Origin: Phaeobacter sp. G2
GTDB taxonomy: Bacteria; Pseudomonadota; Alphaproteobacteria; Rhodobacterales; Rhodobacteraceae
Assembly (NCBI GenBank): GCA_025163595.1
Contig: CP104104.1
Span: forward strand, 1-64,000
Length of the DNA stretch: 64,000 nucleotides
Direction of reading: 5' to 3'
Made by a program: the position numbers and the translations under genes. A model generated the notes under the pieces. That model did no database searches and was not told the origin of the DNA. It was given only the letters and a program-made list of their open reading frames with translations. Within the stretch, counting starts at the first letter, position 1, and each line of letters starts with the position of its first letter. This document shows positions 1 to 9,197 of the stretch, in pieces.

Positions 1-246
1 GAAATGAAGTGAAATAGCCGCCCTTCGGGTTTGACGGATTTTCCCGCTGGACGCGTCACATCTGATTGAAATAGTACCACTATTCCTGCGCAGATGCTCC
101 TAACCAGCGAAAAAATCTGTCAAACTGAGCACGTAAGATTTATGGGCCCAGAGCCTAGGCATCCAAAGATCGCGTGTCAGATCAGAGGACCGGGCGGGCC
201 ACAGGTGGCTGGCCTTCGGCCCCGTGGGACAAAAGGCCAGGGTGTT

Positions 247-768
247 TTAGCCGACAATCATCTGCTTGAGTTGCAACGCTTCATATTCCAACTCATTCAG
301 GCGGTAGTTCACCACATCGCCAATGGTCAGCATGCCACATAGCTTGCCATCCTCAACCACGGGCATGTGGCGGAAACGACCTTCGTTCATGCGGCGCAGG
401 ACAGTGACCAGAACATCAGAAGGAGCGCAGGTTTCTACCTTGGCGGTCATGTTCTCACCCACGGTCTGTGGCAGGGTTTGCCCCGGCGTTTCCGCCAGTT
501 TGCGCACGATGTCGCGCTCTGACAGAATGCCTTCCAGCTGGCCATCTGTTCCAGTGACCAGCAGGGCGCCAATGCGTCGGTCGCGCAACACCGAGACAGC
601 GGTGCTGAGCGTATCGGAGGACGAGATCGTATAGGTGGTGCCACCCTTTTTGCTGATCAGCTGTTCGACTGTTGCTGTCTCATGCGAGATATTGCTTTCA
701 ACGGACTGGCTGTGGCTTGTCTTTTTGGCCTGATCCCCGCGACTGGGGGACTGATACGAACTTGGCAT
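247..768 (-). CDS. CBS-pair domain protein
   Basis: A 173-residue soluble protein made almost entirely of two CBS motifs, at about residues 34-92 and 107-155. The characteristic SERDIVRKL stretch closes the first motif and TIGDVV the second. CBS pairs bind adenosine nucleotides or SAM and usually act as energy or ligand sensors. No catalytic domain is attached, so the partner is unknown. The first 30 residues are polar and Ser-rich and may be disordered. The start is supported by GGAG about 10 bases upstream. The gene stands alone on the minus strand. Family call is firm, function is not. Confidence 0.85.
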   Translation of the reverse strand: MPSSYQSPSRGDQAKKTSHSQSVESNISHETATVEQLISKKGGTTYTISSSDTLSTAVSVLRDRRIGALLVTGTDGQLEGILSERDIVRKLAETPGQTLPQTVGENMTAKVETCAPSDVLVTVLRRMNEGRFRHMPVVEDGKLCGMLTIGDVVNYRLNELEYEALQLKQMIVG

Positions 769-890
769 GTTGAAATGCTCCCTGTTGTTGCTGCGCCTGG
801 TTGTCTATTGGTCCTGTGCTGTGTCATGCAGATCGACAGACGATATGCCTTAGGGCAGCTTAGACGACAAATTGCCTTTGGGGGAATACC

Positions 891-1079
891 TTGCTTGCCT
901 CGCAGATCACACTGACGCCGCTGAGCGCCACGATTTTGATTTTTCTGGCGGTGCTGGCGGGCAACCGCTATCGCCGGGTCTGGAAGGCTGAGGGGCCGCG
1001 CTGGCAGCTGTGGCTATTTGGCCTGATTGCGGCGGCGGCGCTGCTGACACTGGGTTTTGTCCCGATGGCGCCGGGCTAA
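891..1079 (+). CDS. small two-helix membrane protein, unknown function
   Basis: A 62-residue ORF with a TTG start preceded by a purine-rich GGGGGAA at about 879-886. It shows two hydrophobic segments, about residues 10-25 and 41-58, separated by a basic loop (RYRRVWKAEGPRWQ). That pattern is what a real small inner-membrane protein looks like. I do not recognise a family. It lies between the CBS gene and the nqrM terminator and points toward nqrM. It could be a chance ORF; the amphipathic and charged-loop layout is the main argument for it. Confidence 0.5.
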   Translation: MLASQITLTPLSATILIFLAVLAGNRYRRVWKAEGPRWQLWLFGLIAAAALLTLGFVPMAPG

Positions 1080-1094
1080 GCGGCGCATCAGGCA

Positions 1095-1123
1095 CAACAA
1101 AAGGGCGACCGATTGGGCCGCCC
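1095..1123 (-). terminator. rho-independent terminator after nqrM
   Basis: On the minus strand an 8-bp stem (1116-1123 paired with 1103-1110, one mismatch or wobble, five-base loop) is followed by TTTTGTTG. It lies about 40 bases beyond the nqrM stop and would end the apbE-nqrM transcript. Confidence 0.6.
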
Positions 1124-1162
1124 GCGTCCTGACTGTCTTAGATCTGCTGTCTGTTTGAAGGC

Positions 1163-1426
1163 TCAGCTGCCGGTCTGACCATCTGCGCGCATCTCGGCTT
1201 CCATCTGTTCGACCATTTTGCGGGCGCGTTTACACTGCAGCTTGTCGCGCAGCGGGCTGTTGGGGTCGATGTCCTTGCTGCAGACCACACATTTGTCAGC
1301 GCCGGAAATGGCGTTCAACCCACCGCAGCTGCCCTTGATGGTTTTGCCCATCAGCAGAACGCCCAGTGACATGCCCAGCATGATCAGTGCCAAAAGCCCA
1401 AAGGTAAAAAGGAATGTGGCCATCAA
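1163..1426 (-). CDS. nqrM: Na+-NQR maturation protein NqrM
   Basis: NqrM is a small membrane protein needed to assemble Na+-translocating NADH:quinone reductase, probably by delivering the iron centre between NqrD and NqrE. The 87-residue product has one N-terminal transmembrane helix (about residues 4-27) and four cysteines arranged as GSCGG, CVVC and LQC, which is the DUF539/NqrM signature. It sits 9 bases after apbE on the same strand and next to the divergent nqr operon, the usual location for this gene. Length and cysteine pattern are normal for the family. Confidence 0.9.
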   Translation of the reverse strand: MMATFLFTFGLLALIMLGMSLGVLLMGKTIKGSCGGLNAISGADKCVVCSKDIDPNSPLRDKLQCKRARKMVEQMEAEMRADGQTGS

Positions 1427-1435
1427 GATCTGCCC

Positions 1436-2461
1436 TTATTGCTTGGCTTGCAGCTTGGAAAACTGCGAGCTGGTGGTGGTTGCGAACCCTGTCTCACCGG
1501 AATCGGCTCGGCGTGCAATGAACAAAACCGCGAGGCCTTCGGTTTCGGCGATCTTGAGCCCGCGGTCCTGACCCAGTGCCAGCAGTGCGGTGGCCCAGCC
1601 ATCGGCCATCATGGCGTTTTCTGCCAGCACCGTCACCGAGGCGGTGCCATGGGTGATGGGGCGGCCGGTGACACCGTCAATGATGTGGGAATAGCGGATG
1701 CCATCCTGTTCAAAATAGTTGCGGTAATCCCCCGAGGTGGCCATGCCAAGCCCCGAGACATCGACAATTTCCTCAATGGTCTGGCTGGCGGCATCGGGGC
1801 GTTCGATGCCAATGCGCCAGGCTTCGCCATTGGGGTTCAGCCCGGCAGTGACCAGATCGCCGCCAATTTCCACCATATAGTCGGTGATACCAGCCTCGGC
1901 CAAAACGGCGGCAACCTGATCGACGCCGTAGCCCTTGGCAATGGCGGCCAGATAGACCGAGGTCTGCGGCAGGCTTTTGCGCAGGGTCAGGGGATCCTGC
2001 GACAGCGACAGGATTTTGGCCTGCCCGACCTGTTGCATGGCTGCGGCAATGGCCGTTTCTGTGGGCACCGGGCTGTCGGGGGTGCGGGCACCAAAGCCCC
2101 AGATTTCGATCAGCGGGCCAAGGGTCACATCAAACAAGCCCTCGCTTTTCTGGTGGATCGCATTTGCCGCGGCCACAACGTTGGCCAGTTCGGGCGAGAT
2201 CGCAATGGGATCGGTGGAGGGCTCTGCGTTGAACCGGGAAATCTCGGAGTTTGGATCCCAGTTCGACATCTGGCTGTTCACTTTTGTCAGTGCCGCGGTG
2301 ATGCTGGTTTGCAGCGCATCCGACGACAGATCCGCCGTTTTGTCGATTGCCACGATGGTGTAGGTTGTGCCCATGGTCTCGCCGCTGAAGGTCAGCGTGA
2401 CGGGATCTGATTTGCAGGCTGCTACAAAAAACATCATAGCGACAAGAAAGAGACGTGCCAT
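1436..2461 (-). CDS. apbE: FAD:protein FMN transferase ApbE
   Basis: ApbE covalently attaches FMN, taken from FAD, to threonines of NqrB and NqrC. The 341-residue product starts with a lipoprotein-type signal (lipobox ending FFVAAC, Cys16), placing it on the periplasmic side of the inner membrane. Family landmarks are visible: ETMGTTY near residue 28, ATSGDY near 242, SHIIDGVTG near 258, and AMMADGWATALLALG near 284 with the metal-binding Asp. It is divergent from nqrA, whose operon encodes the two acceptor proteins. A -35/-10 pair lies at 2491-2517. Confidence 0.93.
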   Translation of the reverse strand: MARLFLVAMMFFVAACKSDPVTLTFSGETMGTTYTIVAIDKTADLSSDALQTSITAALTKVNSQMSNWDPNSEISRFNAEPSTDPIAISPELANVVAAANAIHQKSEGLFDVTLGPLIEIWGFGARTPDSPVPTETAIAAAMQQVGQAKILSLSQDPLTLRKSLPQTSVYLAAIAKGYGVDQVAAVLAEAGITDYMVEIGGDLVTAGLNPNGEAWRIGIERPDAASQTIEEIVDVSGLGMATSGDYRNYFEQDGIRYSHIIDGVTGRPITHGTASVTVLAENAMMADGWATALLALGQDRGLKIAETEGLAVLFIARRADSGETGFATTTSSQFSKLQAKQ

Positions 2462-2490
2462 TTATCCACCTACCCTTGAAACGCCCTTCT

Positions 2491-2517
2491 ATTGTACGCT
2501 ATTCGCGGCCCTGTCAA
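2491..2517 (-). promoter_or_regulatory. putative promoter of apbE-nqrM
   Basis: Reading the minus strand, TTGACA (2512-2517) is followed after 15 bases by TACAAT (2491-2496). The short spacer is the weak point. It lies 30 bases upstream of the apbE start codon. Confidence 0.45.
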
Positions 2518-2671
2518 TCAAGGTTGGATATGGTCTGAAATGGTACGGAAACGCGCTTTTTCATTTTTCCCGGTGGGAACTTGGTCCAGATCAGACTATT
2601 TGCAGGTCGAATCCGAACAAACGGCCCAGAGATGTTGGTTCTGACCGACAGCACAAGAAGAAGAGATAGAG

Positions 2672-4009
2672 TTGCGGCATTACAAGCTACGAAAAGGACT
2701 CGAACTTCCGGTAGCGGGCGCCCCCGCGCAGGAAATTCACGATGGTCCCGCAGTCAGGACCGTTGCCTTGCTGGGCAGCGACTACCTAGGTTTGAAACCC
2801 CGTCTCGCGGTGCAGGAAGGCGATGTGATCGCTGCCGGCGCCCCGGTCTTTGCCCATAAGGATACGCCTGATGTGCAGGTGGTCTCACCTGTGTCGGGTC
2901 GGGTCAAAGCGGTGAACCGTGGCGCCCGCCGGGTGCTGGTCAGCGTCGAGATCGAAGTGGACGCCACTGCGGCAGAGCCAGTCGATTTCTCATCGGTGGG
3001 AGATGTCTCCACCGCTGAAGGCCTGGCTGAGCGCCTGTGTGCGGCGGGTCTGTGGACTTCGTTCCGCACCCGGCCCTATTCCAAGGTGCCCGCATCCGAT
3101 AGCCGCCCGGCGGCGATCTATGTGACGGCGATGGAATCAGAACCCCTGGCGGCGGATGCCAGCGTCATCATCAATCAGGCGGCGGATGACTTTGCGGCGG
3201 GGCTCAAGGCCATTGCCATGCTGAGCGAAGGCAACTCCTATCTTTGCCAATCTGGCGATGCGTCTATCCCCAGCGCCGATGGGGTTGAGGTTGTTGGCTT
3301 TGACGGACCGCATCCTGCGGGTCTGGCTGGCACCCATATGCATTTCATCGAGCCCCCCACCTCCACCAAAACCGTCTGGAGCATTGGCTATCAGGATGTG
3401 ATTGCCATTGGCCGTTTGCTGAACACAGCTGTGGTGAGTGCCGAACGCATTGTTGCCCTGTCGGGACCGCTGGTGAGCAAGCCACGTCTGGTGCGGACCA
3501 CTGTTGGTGCCTCGATGGCGGATCTGCTGGCCGGTGAGCTGGACAGCTCGGTGGCGCCACGGGTGATTTCCGGGTCGATCCTGTCGGGTCGTGCGGGCCA
3601 GGGGGCCGATGGCTATCTGGGTCGCTACGCGCGTCAGATCACCGTGATCGAAGAAGATCACAAACAGATCCCCATGGGCTGGATTCGCCCGATGGCGAGC
3701 AAATATGCGGTGCAGCCAGTGCTGGGATCGCTGTTCTCGAACAAGCTCTATGCGCTGACATCGAACCTCAATGGCGGACGTCGCGCCATGGTGCCCACCG
3801 GCACCTTTGAGCAGCTGATGCCGCAGGACTATCTGCCAACGCAGCTTTTGCGTGCGCTTTTGGTGATGGATACCGACCAGGCCCAGGCGCTGGGAGCGCT
3901 GGAACTGGACGAAGAAGATCTCGGGCTGGTCGGCTTTGCCTGCCCGGCAAAATACGAATACGGACTGGCGCTGCGCGACAGTCTGACGAAGATCGAAAAG
4001 GAGGGATAG
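2672..4009 (+). CDS. nqrA: Na+-translocating NADH:quinone reductase subunit A
   Basis: NqrA is the soluble cytoplasmic subunit associated with the quinone-reducing end of Na+-NQR. The 445-residue length matches the family (about 446). The N-terminal KGLELPVAG, RLAVQEGDVIAAG and VSGRVKAVNRGARR stretches are typical. The start is a TTG preceded by a purine-rich AGAAGAAGAG; no ATG in a better place keeps these residues. It is first of six genes in canonical order A-B-C-D-E-F, and the stop is 4 bases before the nqrB start. Confidence 0.95.
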   Translation: MRHYKLRKGLELPVAGAPAQEIHDGPAVRTVALLGSDYLGLKPRLAVQEGDVIAAGAPVFAHKDTPDVQVVSPVSGRVKAVNRGARRVLVSVEIEVDATAAEPVDFSSVGDVSTAEGLAERLCAAGLWTSFRTRPYSKVPASDSRPAAIYVTAMESEPLAADASVIINQAADDFAAGLKAIAMLSEGNSYLCQSGDASIPSADGVEVVGFDGPHPAGLAGTHMHFIEPPTSTKTVWSIGYQDVIAIGRLLNTAVVSAERIVALSGPLVSKPRLVRTTVGASMADLLAGELDSSVAPRVISGSILSGRAGQGADGYLGRYARQITVIEEDHKQIPMGWIRPMASKYAVQPVLGSLFSNKLYALTSNLNGGRRAMVPTGTFEQLMPQDYLPTQLLRALLVMDTDQAQALGALELDEEDLGLVGFACPAKYEYGLALRDSLTKIEKEG

Positions 4010-4013
4010 TCTC

Positions 4014-5213
4014 TTGGGTCTCCGTAACTTTTTTGACCGCATCGAGCCGAACTTTACCAAGGGCGGCAAGTGGGAGAAACTGTTCCCCATCTATGAGATG
4101 GTGGAAAGCTTCCTCTACACACCAAAGACGGTCACCACCGCAGCACCCCATGCGCGGTCGTATATCGATATGAAGCGGATCATGACCTATGTGGTCATCG
4201 CAACGATCCCCTGCATTCTGTTTGGCCTTTATAACACTGGCCTGCAGGTCAACACCGCGCTTGGCGCCTACGAGGCCACGGGCTGGCGCGTCGCCGTTCT
4301 GGAATTCCTTGGCATCGGCTTTGATCCCAGCAATCCGCTGGTCAATATGGCGCATGGTCTGCTGTATTTCCTGCCGATCTATATCACCACACTGGTGGTT
4401 GGCGGCATCTGGGAAGTGATCTTTGCCACGGTGCGCGGCCATGAGGTCAACGAAGGCTTCCTGGTGACCTCGATGCTTTATGCTCTGATTGTGCCGGCCA
4501 GCATTCCGCTGTGGCAGGTGGCCTTGGGCATTTCCTTTGGCGTTGTGATCGGCAAAGAGGTCTTTGGCGGCACGGGTAAGAACTTCCTCAACCCGGCACT
4601 GACCGGGCGGGCCTTTCTGTATTTTGCCTATCCGGCCTATATGTCCGGTGACAGCATCTGGACGCCTGTTGACGGATTTTCCGGCGCCACTGCGCTGTCG
4701 GTGTCTGCCTCGTCCGGGTTTGACCAGCTGGCGGCCAACGGGGTTGAGTGGATGGATGCCTTTATCGGCACTATTCAGGGCTCCTTTGGGGAAACCTCAA
4801 CCCTGGCTTGCCTGATCGGTCTGGCCTTCCTCTTGGTGACCAAGATCGCCAACTGGCGTCTGATCATTGGTTGCATGGCGGGCATGGTGGGTTTCTCGCT
4901 GCTGCTGAATGCGATTGGGTCTGACAGCAATCCGATGTTTGCCATGCCCTGGTACTGGCATCTGGTCACCGGTGGTTTTGCCTTTGGCATGGTCTTTATG
5001 GTCACCGAGCCGGTTTCGGCCAGCCACACCAATATGGGTCGCTATATCTATGGCGCGCTGATTGGCTTCATGGTGGTGATGATCCGGGTGATCAACCCGG
5101 CCTTCCCCGAAGGCATGATGCTGGCCATCCTGTTCGGCAACGTCTTTGCGCCGCTGATCGACTACTTTGTCGTGCAGGCCAATATCAAACGGAGAGCGAA
5201 GCGTCATGTCTGA
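4014..5213 (+). CDS. nqrB: Na+-NQR subunit B (FMN- and riboflavin-binding membrane subunit)
   Basis: NqrB is the large membrane subunit that carries covalent FMN and forms much of the sodium path. The 399-residue product has about nine to ten hydrophobic helices. It contains the flavinylation motif SGAT in DGFSGATALS near residue 222, whose Thr receives FMN from ApbE. TTG start with an excellent AAGGAGGG ribosome site at 3998-4005. Its 3' end overlaps the start of nqrC by 8 bases (ATG at 5206). Confidence 0.95.
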   Translation: MGLRNFFDRIEPNFTKGGKWEKLFPIYEMVESFLYTPKTVTTAAPHARSYIDMKRIMTYVVIATIPCILFGLYNTGLQVNTALGAYEATGWRVAVLEFLGIGFDPSNPLVNMAHGLLYFLPIYITTLVVGGIWEVIFATVRGHEVNEGFLVTSMLYALIVPASIPLWQVALGISFGVVIGKEVFGGTGKNFLNPALTGRAFLYFAYPAYMSGDSIWTPVDGFSGATALSVSASSGFDQLAANGVEWMDAFIGTIQGSFGETSTLACLIGLAFLLVTKIANWRLIIGCMAGMVGFSLLLNAIGSDSNPMFAMPWYWHLVTGGFAFGMVFMVTEPVSASHTNMGRYIYGALIGFMVVMIRVINPAFPEGMMLAILFGNVFAPLIDYFVVQANIKRRAKRHV

Positions 5214-6012
5214 GCAAACCAAAAAAGGCGCGATCCAGCGCTTCCTTGAGGCCTCGCCTGATTCAACCGGAAAAACCCTGTTTGTCGCTGTGGCGCTCTG
5301 CCTCTGTGCCTCGATGATCGTTTCGGCGGCGGCGGTGGCTCTGCGCCCGACGCAGGAAGCCAACAAGCTGAAAGACAAGCAGATCAATATTCTGCAGGTC
5401 GCGGGCCTGTATCAGCCCGGCGTTAATGTGACAGAGGCCTTTGGCGCCTCCTTTGAACCGCATGTTCTGGAGCTGGCCACTGGCCGGTTTACCGAAGACT
5501 TCGATGTGGCGACTTTTGATGACCGCGCCGCGGCGGATGATCCGGCGACCTCGATTGCGTTGGAGGAGGATCCGGCCTCGATCGGGCGGCAGTCCAAATA
5601 CATGACTGTCTACCTGCTGAAGGATGACGCGGGCGAGATCGACAAGGTGATCCTGCCGCTGCATGGCTATGGTCTGTGGTCGACGCTCTATGGCTTTATC
5701 GCGGTGGAAGAAAACGGCAATGACATCTTTGGCCTGCAGTTCTATAGCCACGCCGAAACCCCCGGTCTGGGCGCCGAGGTGGACAACCCCCGCTGGAAGG
5801 CTCTGTGGAAGGGCAAACAGCTGACGGATGAGTCGGGTGAGCTGCAAATCACCGTGGCCAAAACCGCGCCCGCCGCTGGCAAAGAGTTCCATGTGGACGC
5901 CCTGTCCGGTGCAACGCTGACCTCGGCTGGTGTCGACAATCTGGTGCGTTTCTGGATGGGCGAAACCGGGTATGCGCCGTTCCTTGCCAATCTCAAAGCA
6001 GGAGATATCTGA
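5206..6012 (+). CDS. nqrC: Na+-NQR subunit C (covalent FMN subunit)
   Basis: NqrC carries the second covalent FMN, on the periplasmic side, held by one N-terminal transmembrane helix (about residues 20-45 here). The FMN-acceptor motif SGATLTS lies near residue 230 and an FMN-binding domain precedes it. I use the ATG at 5206 (MSEQTKKG) with GGAGAGCG upstream, giving 268 residues. A longer reading frame from 5167 adds 13 residues inside nqrB with no ribosome site. The stop overlaps the nqrD start in TGATG. Confidence 0.95.
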   Translation: MSEQTKKGAIQRFLEASPDSTGKTLFVAVALCLCASMIVSAAAVALRPTQEANKLKDKQINILQVAGLYQPGVNVTEAFGASFEPHVLELATGRFTEDFDVATFDDRAAADDPATSIALEEDPASIGRQSKYMTVYLLKDDAGEIDKVILPLHGYGLWSTLYGFIAVEENGNDIFGLQFYSHAETPGLGAEVDNPRWKALWKGKQLTDESGELQITVAKTAPAAGKEFHVDALSGATLTSAGVDNLVRFWMGETGYAPFLANLKAGDI

Positions 6013-6664
6013 TGTCCCAGACACGTAGGGAAATGCTGCTCGACCCATTGGTCGACAATAACCCGATCACCCTGCAGGTGCTTGGCATCTGTTCCGCCCT
6101 GGCGGTGACCTCCTCGCTCAAGGTGGCGCTGGTGATGACCCTCGCGGTGACGCTGGTGACGGCGTTTTCGTCCATGTTCATTTCGGTGCTGCGTAACCAG
6201 ATCCCCAGCTCGATCCGCATTATTGTGCAGATGGTGATTATCGCGTCCTTGGTGATCCTGGTGGATCAGGTGCTCAAGGCCTATGCCTTTGAGATCTCCA
6301 AAACCCTGTCGGTTTTTGTGGGTCTGATCATCACCAACTGTATCGTCATGGGCCGGGCCGAAGCCTTTGCCATGAAGAACCCGCCAGTCGCCTCCTTTAT
6401 CGACGGCATCGGCAACGGTTTGGGCTATGGTCTGATCCTGATGCTGGTCGGCTTTTTCCGCGAGCTGTTTGGCTCTGGCTCGCTGTTTGGGGTCACCATT
6501 CTGGAAACCGTGAACAACGGTGGCTGGTATGTGCCAAACGGGATGCTGTTGCTGCCGCCTTCGGCCTTTTTCATCATCGGTCTTTTGATCTGGGCCTTCC
6601 GCACCTGGAAGCCGGAACAGGTGGAAGAGCGTGAACATAAAATTCAAGTCGTAGAGGCCCACTG

Positions 6665-6665
<1 letters not shown>
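6012..6665 (+). CDS. nqrD: Na+-NQR subunit D
   Basis: NqrD is an integral membrane subunit, homologous to NqrE, with which it forms an inverted pair that holds an iron centre. The 217-residue protein is almost wholly hydrophobic with about six helices. It shows [12 protein letters not shown] near residue 113, in which the Cys is the conserved iron ligand. Both ends overlap neighbours by one base to a few bases, as expected in this translationally coupled operon. Confidence 0.95.
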
Positions 6666-7273
<608 letters not shown>

Positions 7274-7285
7274 GGGGCTGGCACA

Positions 7286-8509
7286 ATGGCTACTTTTGGA
7301 CTTGGCATTGTCCTTTTTACCCTGATCGTTCTGGCGCTTGTCAGCATCATCATCGCGGCCCGTTCCAAGCTGGTTTCCACCGGCAATGTGAACATCACCA
7401 TCAACGGCGAGAAAACCATCTCAGTCCCGGCCGGCGGTAAGCTGCTGCAAACCCTGGCGGCGGAAAAACTGTTTGTGCCTTCGGCCTGTGGCGGTGGTGG
7501 CACCTGTGCCCAGTGTCGGGTGCGCGTGCATTCCGGGGGCGGGTCGATCCTGCCAACCGAGGAAGGTCATATCACCAAGCGTGAGGCCGGTTGTGGTGAC
7601 CGTCTGTCCTGTCAGGTTGCGGTCAAGCAGGACATGGAAGTGGAAGTGCCCGAAGAGGTCTTTGGTGTCAAAAAATGGGAATGCACCGTGCGTTCCAATG
7701 AAAATGTCGCCACCTTCATCAAGGCGCTTATTCTGGATCTGCCCGAAGGCGAGGATGTGAATTTCCGCGCGGGGGGCTACATCCAGATCGAAGCCCCGGC
7801 CCATGCGCTGAAGTACACCGACTTTGACATCGAAGAAGACTACCGCGCCGATTGGGATCGCTTTAACCTCTGGCAGTATGAATCGGTTGTGTCTGAGCCG
7901 GTTGAGCGCGCCTATTCCATGGCCAACTACCCGGATGAAAAGGGCATGATCATGCTCAATGTCCGGGTTGCCTCACCACCCCCCGGGTCTGAGGGCATCC
8001 CTGCGGGCATGATGTCGAGCTACATCTTCAACCTCAAGCCCGGCGACAAGGTCACCATCTCTGGTCCCTTTGGCGAATTCTTTGCCCGCGACACGCAAAA
8101 AGAGATGGTCTTTATCGGTGGCGGTGCCGGTATGGCGCCCATGCGCAGCCATATCTTTGACCAGCTCAAACGGCTGGAAAACCGCGATCGCAAGATCAGC
8201 TTCTGGTATGGTGCACGCTCCAAGAAAGAGATGTTCTTTGTTGAGGACTTCGACACCCTGGCAGCGGAGTTTGACAACTTTGATTGGCACGTGGCCCTGT
8301 CGGATGCGATGCCAGAGGATGAATGGACCGGCTACACCGGGTTTATCCATAACGTGCTGTTTGAAGAGTACCTGAAAAACCACCCAGCGCCAGAAGACTG
8401 CGAGTTCTACATGTGTGGTCCGCCGATCATGAACCAGTCGGTGATCAACATGCTGCTCGACCTTGGTGTCGACCGTGAAGACATCATGCTGGATGATTTT
8501 GGCGGCTAA
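7286..8509 (+). CDS. nqrF: Na+-NQR subunit F (NADH dehydrogenase, FAD and 2Fe-2S)
   Basis: NqrF takes electrons from NADH and passes them through FAD and a 2Fe-2S cluster into the complex. Reading the 407 residues in order: an N-terminal transmembrane helix (about 5-26); a ferredoxin domain with [11 protein letters not shown] and the fourth Cys in RLSCQV; a flavin-binding motif RAYSMANYP near 210; the NAD-binding [12 protein letters not shown] near 273; and CGPPIMNQ near 378. It ends the operon, 25 bases before a strong terminator. Confidence 0.96.
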   Translation: MATFGLGIVLFTLIVLALVSIIIAARSKLVSTGNVNITINGEKTISVPAGGKLLQTLAAEKLFVPSACGGGGTCAQCRVRVHSGGGSILPTEEGHITKREAGCGDRLSCQVAVKQDMEVEVPEEVFGVKKWECTVRSNENVATFIKALILDLPEGEDVNFRAGGYIQIEAPAHALKYTDFDIEEDYRADWDRFNLWQYESVVSEPVERAYSMANYPDEKGMIMLNVRVASPPPGSEGIPAGMMSSYIFNLKPGDKVTISGPFGEFFARDTQKEMVFIGGGAGMAPMRSHIFDQLKRLENRDRKISFWYGARSKKEMFFVEDFDTLAAEFDNFDWHVALSDAMPEDEWTGYTGFIHNVLFEEYLKNHPAPEDCEFYMCGPPIMNQSVINMLLDLGVDREDIMLDDFGG

Positions 8510-8528
8510 GCTGCCTAGGAAAGTAATT

Positions 8529-8560
8529 AAAAAGCGGCTCCCGTATCGGGGGCCGTTTTT
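8529..8560 (+). terminator. rho-independent terminator of the nqr operon
   Basis: A 9-bp stem (8535-8543 with 8547-8555, one G-T wobble, three-base loop) is preceded by A residues and followed by five T residues. It sits 20 bases after the nqrF stop. Confidence 0.85.
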
Positions 8561-8599
8561 GTTTGGCGATGGACCAGGGGCACAGGGCAACGTGGGGCC

Positions 8600-9037
8600 C
8601 TAGGGTAAATCAGGGGCTGATTTGCCTAGCGCCTTGCGCGCCAGATCCAGAAAGGCCGCGTGCTCTTGTGGTGTCAGCGCCTGCAGCATTTCTCCCTGCA
8701 TCTGTTCCACCAGCGGCAGAACCTCTTCAAATAGCCCCTGGCCTTTTTCGGTGAGCCGCACCTCGCGGGCGCGCCGGTCGCGCGCGCTGACGCTGCGGGT
8801 GACATAGCCTTTTTGATCCAATCGGTCGATCACCCCGCCAATGGTGGCACGGTCATAGGCGATCTTGGCCGCGACGCCTGCCTGGTCGATGCCGGGGCAG
8901 GAGGCAATGGCATCCATGGCCGCAAACTGAACCGGTGTCAGGTCGTAGCCGGTCGCCTGCATCTGTTTTGCAAAGATATGGGTGGAGACCTGGTTCAGCC
9001 TGCGGATCAGGTGGCCCGCCATATTCTGTACTCGCAT
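8600..9037 (-). CDS. MarR-family repressor, MobR-like
   Basis: A 145-residue MarR-type winged-helix regulator. The recognition region runs from about residue 45 (AGVAAKIAYDRATIGGVIDRL) into the wing (RSVSARDRRAREVRLTEKG). MarR proteins are homodimers that usually repress a neighbouring operon and release DNA when an aromatic ligand binds. It is divergent from a hydroxybenzoate-monooxygenase-type gene, the same arrangement as mobR/mobA of Comamonas, where MobR represses mobA and responds to 3-hydroxybenzoate. By analogy it probably controls that gene through the 160-bp gap between them. The ligand is inferred. Confidence 0.85.
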   Translation of the reverse strand: MRVQNMAGHLIRRLNQVSTHIFAKQMQATGYDLTPVQFAAMDAIASCPGIDQAGVAAKIAYDRATIGGVIDRLDQKGYVTRSVSARDRRAREVRLTEKGQGLFEEVLPLVEQMQGEMLQALTPQEHAAFLDLARKALGKSAPDLP

Positions 9038-9104
9038 CGCCTGTTCCTTCTGCTCTCAAGCGCTCTTTCCTGTGTAATACAGCTGAGGTCTGGATGATAG
9101 GAAG

Positions 9105-9152
9105 TGTACATACTAATTTCTTGACTCAATATAGTAAGCATAGATACTAATT
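9105..9152 (+). promoter_or_regulatory. putative control region with repeated ATACTAATT boxes
   Basis: ATACTAATT occurs twice, at 9110-9118 and 9144-9152. A TTGACT (9121-9126) lies between them at a suitable distance from the second copy. TAGTA (9132-9136) and TACTA (9145-9149) form a small inverted repeat. This is where a divergent MarR repressor would be expected to bind between 8600-9037 and the monooxygenase gene. Confidence 0.4.
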
Positions 9153-9197
9153 GCAGCAACGCCAGGAGGCGTGGGTTCATATTGAAGGAGCATGGCA

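Noticed and set aside
1439..2410. A 323-codon open frame on the plus strand
   Set aside because: Antisense to apbE; His/Gly-rich composition without motifs.
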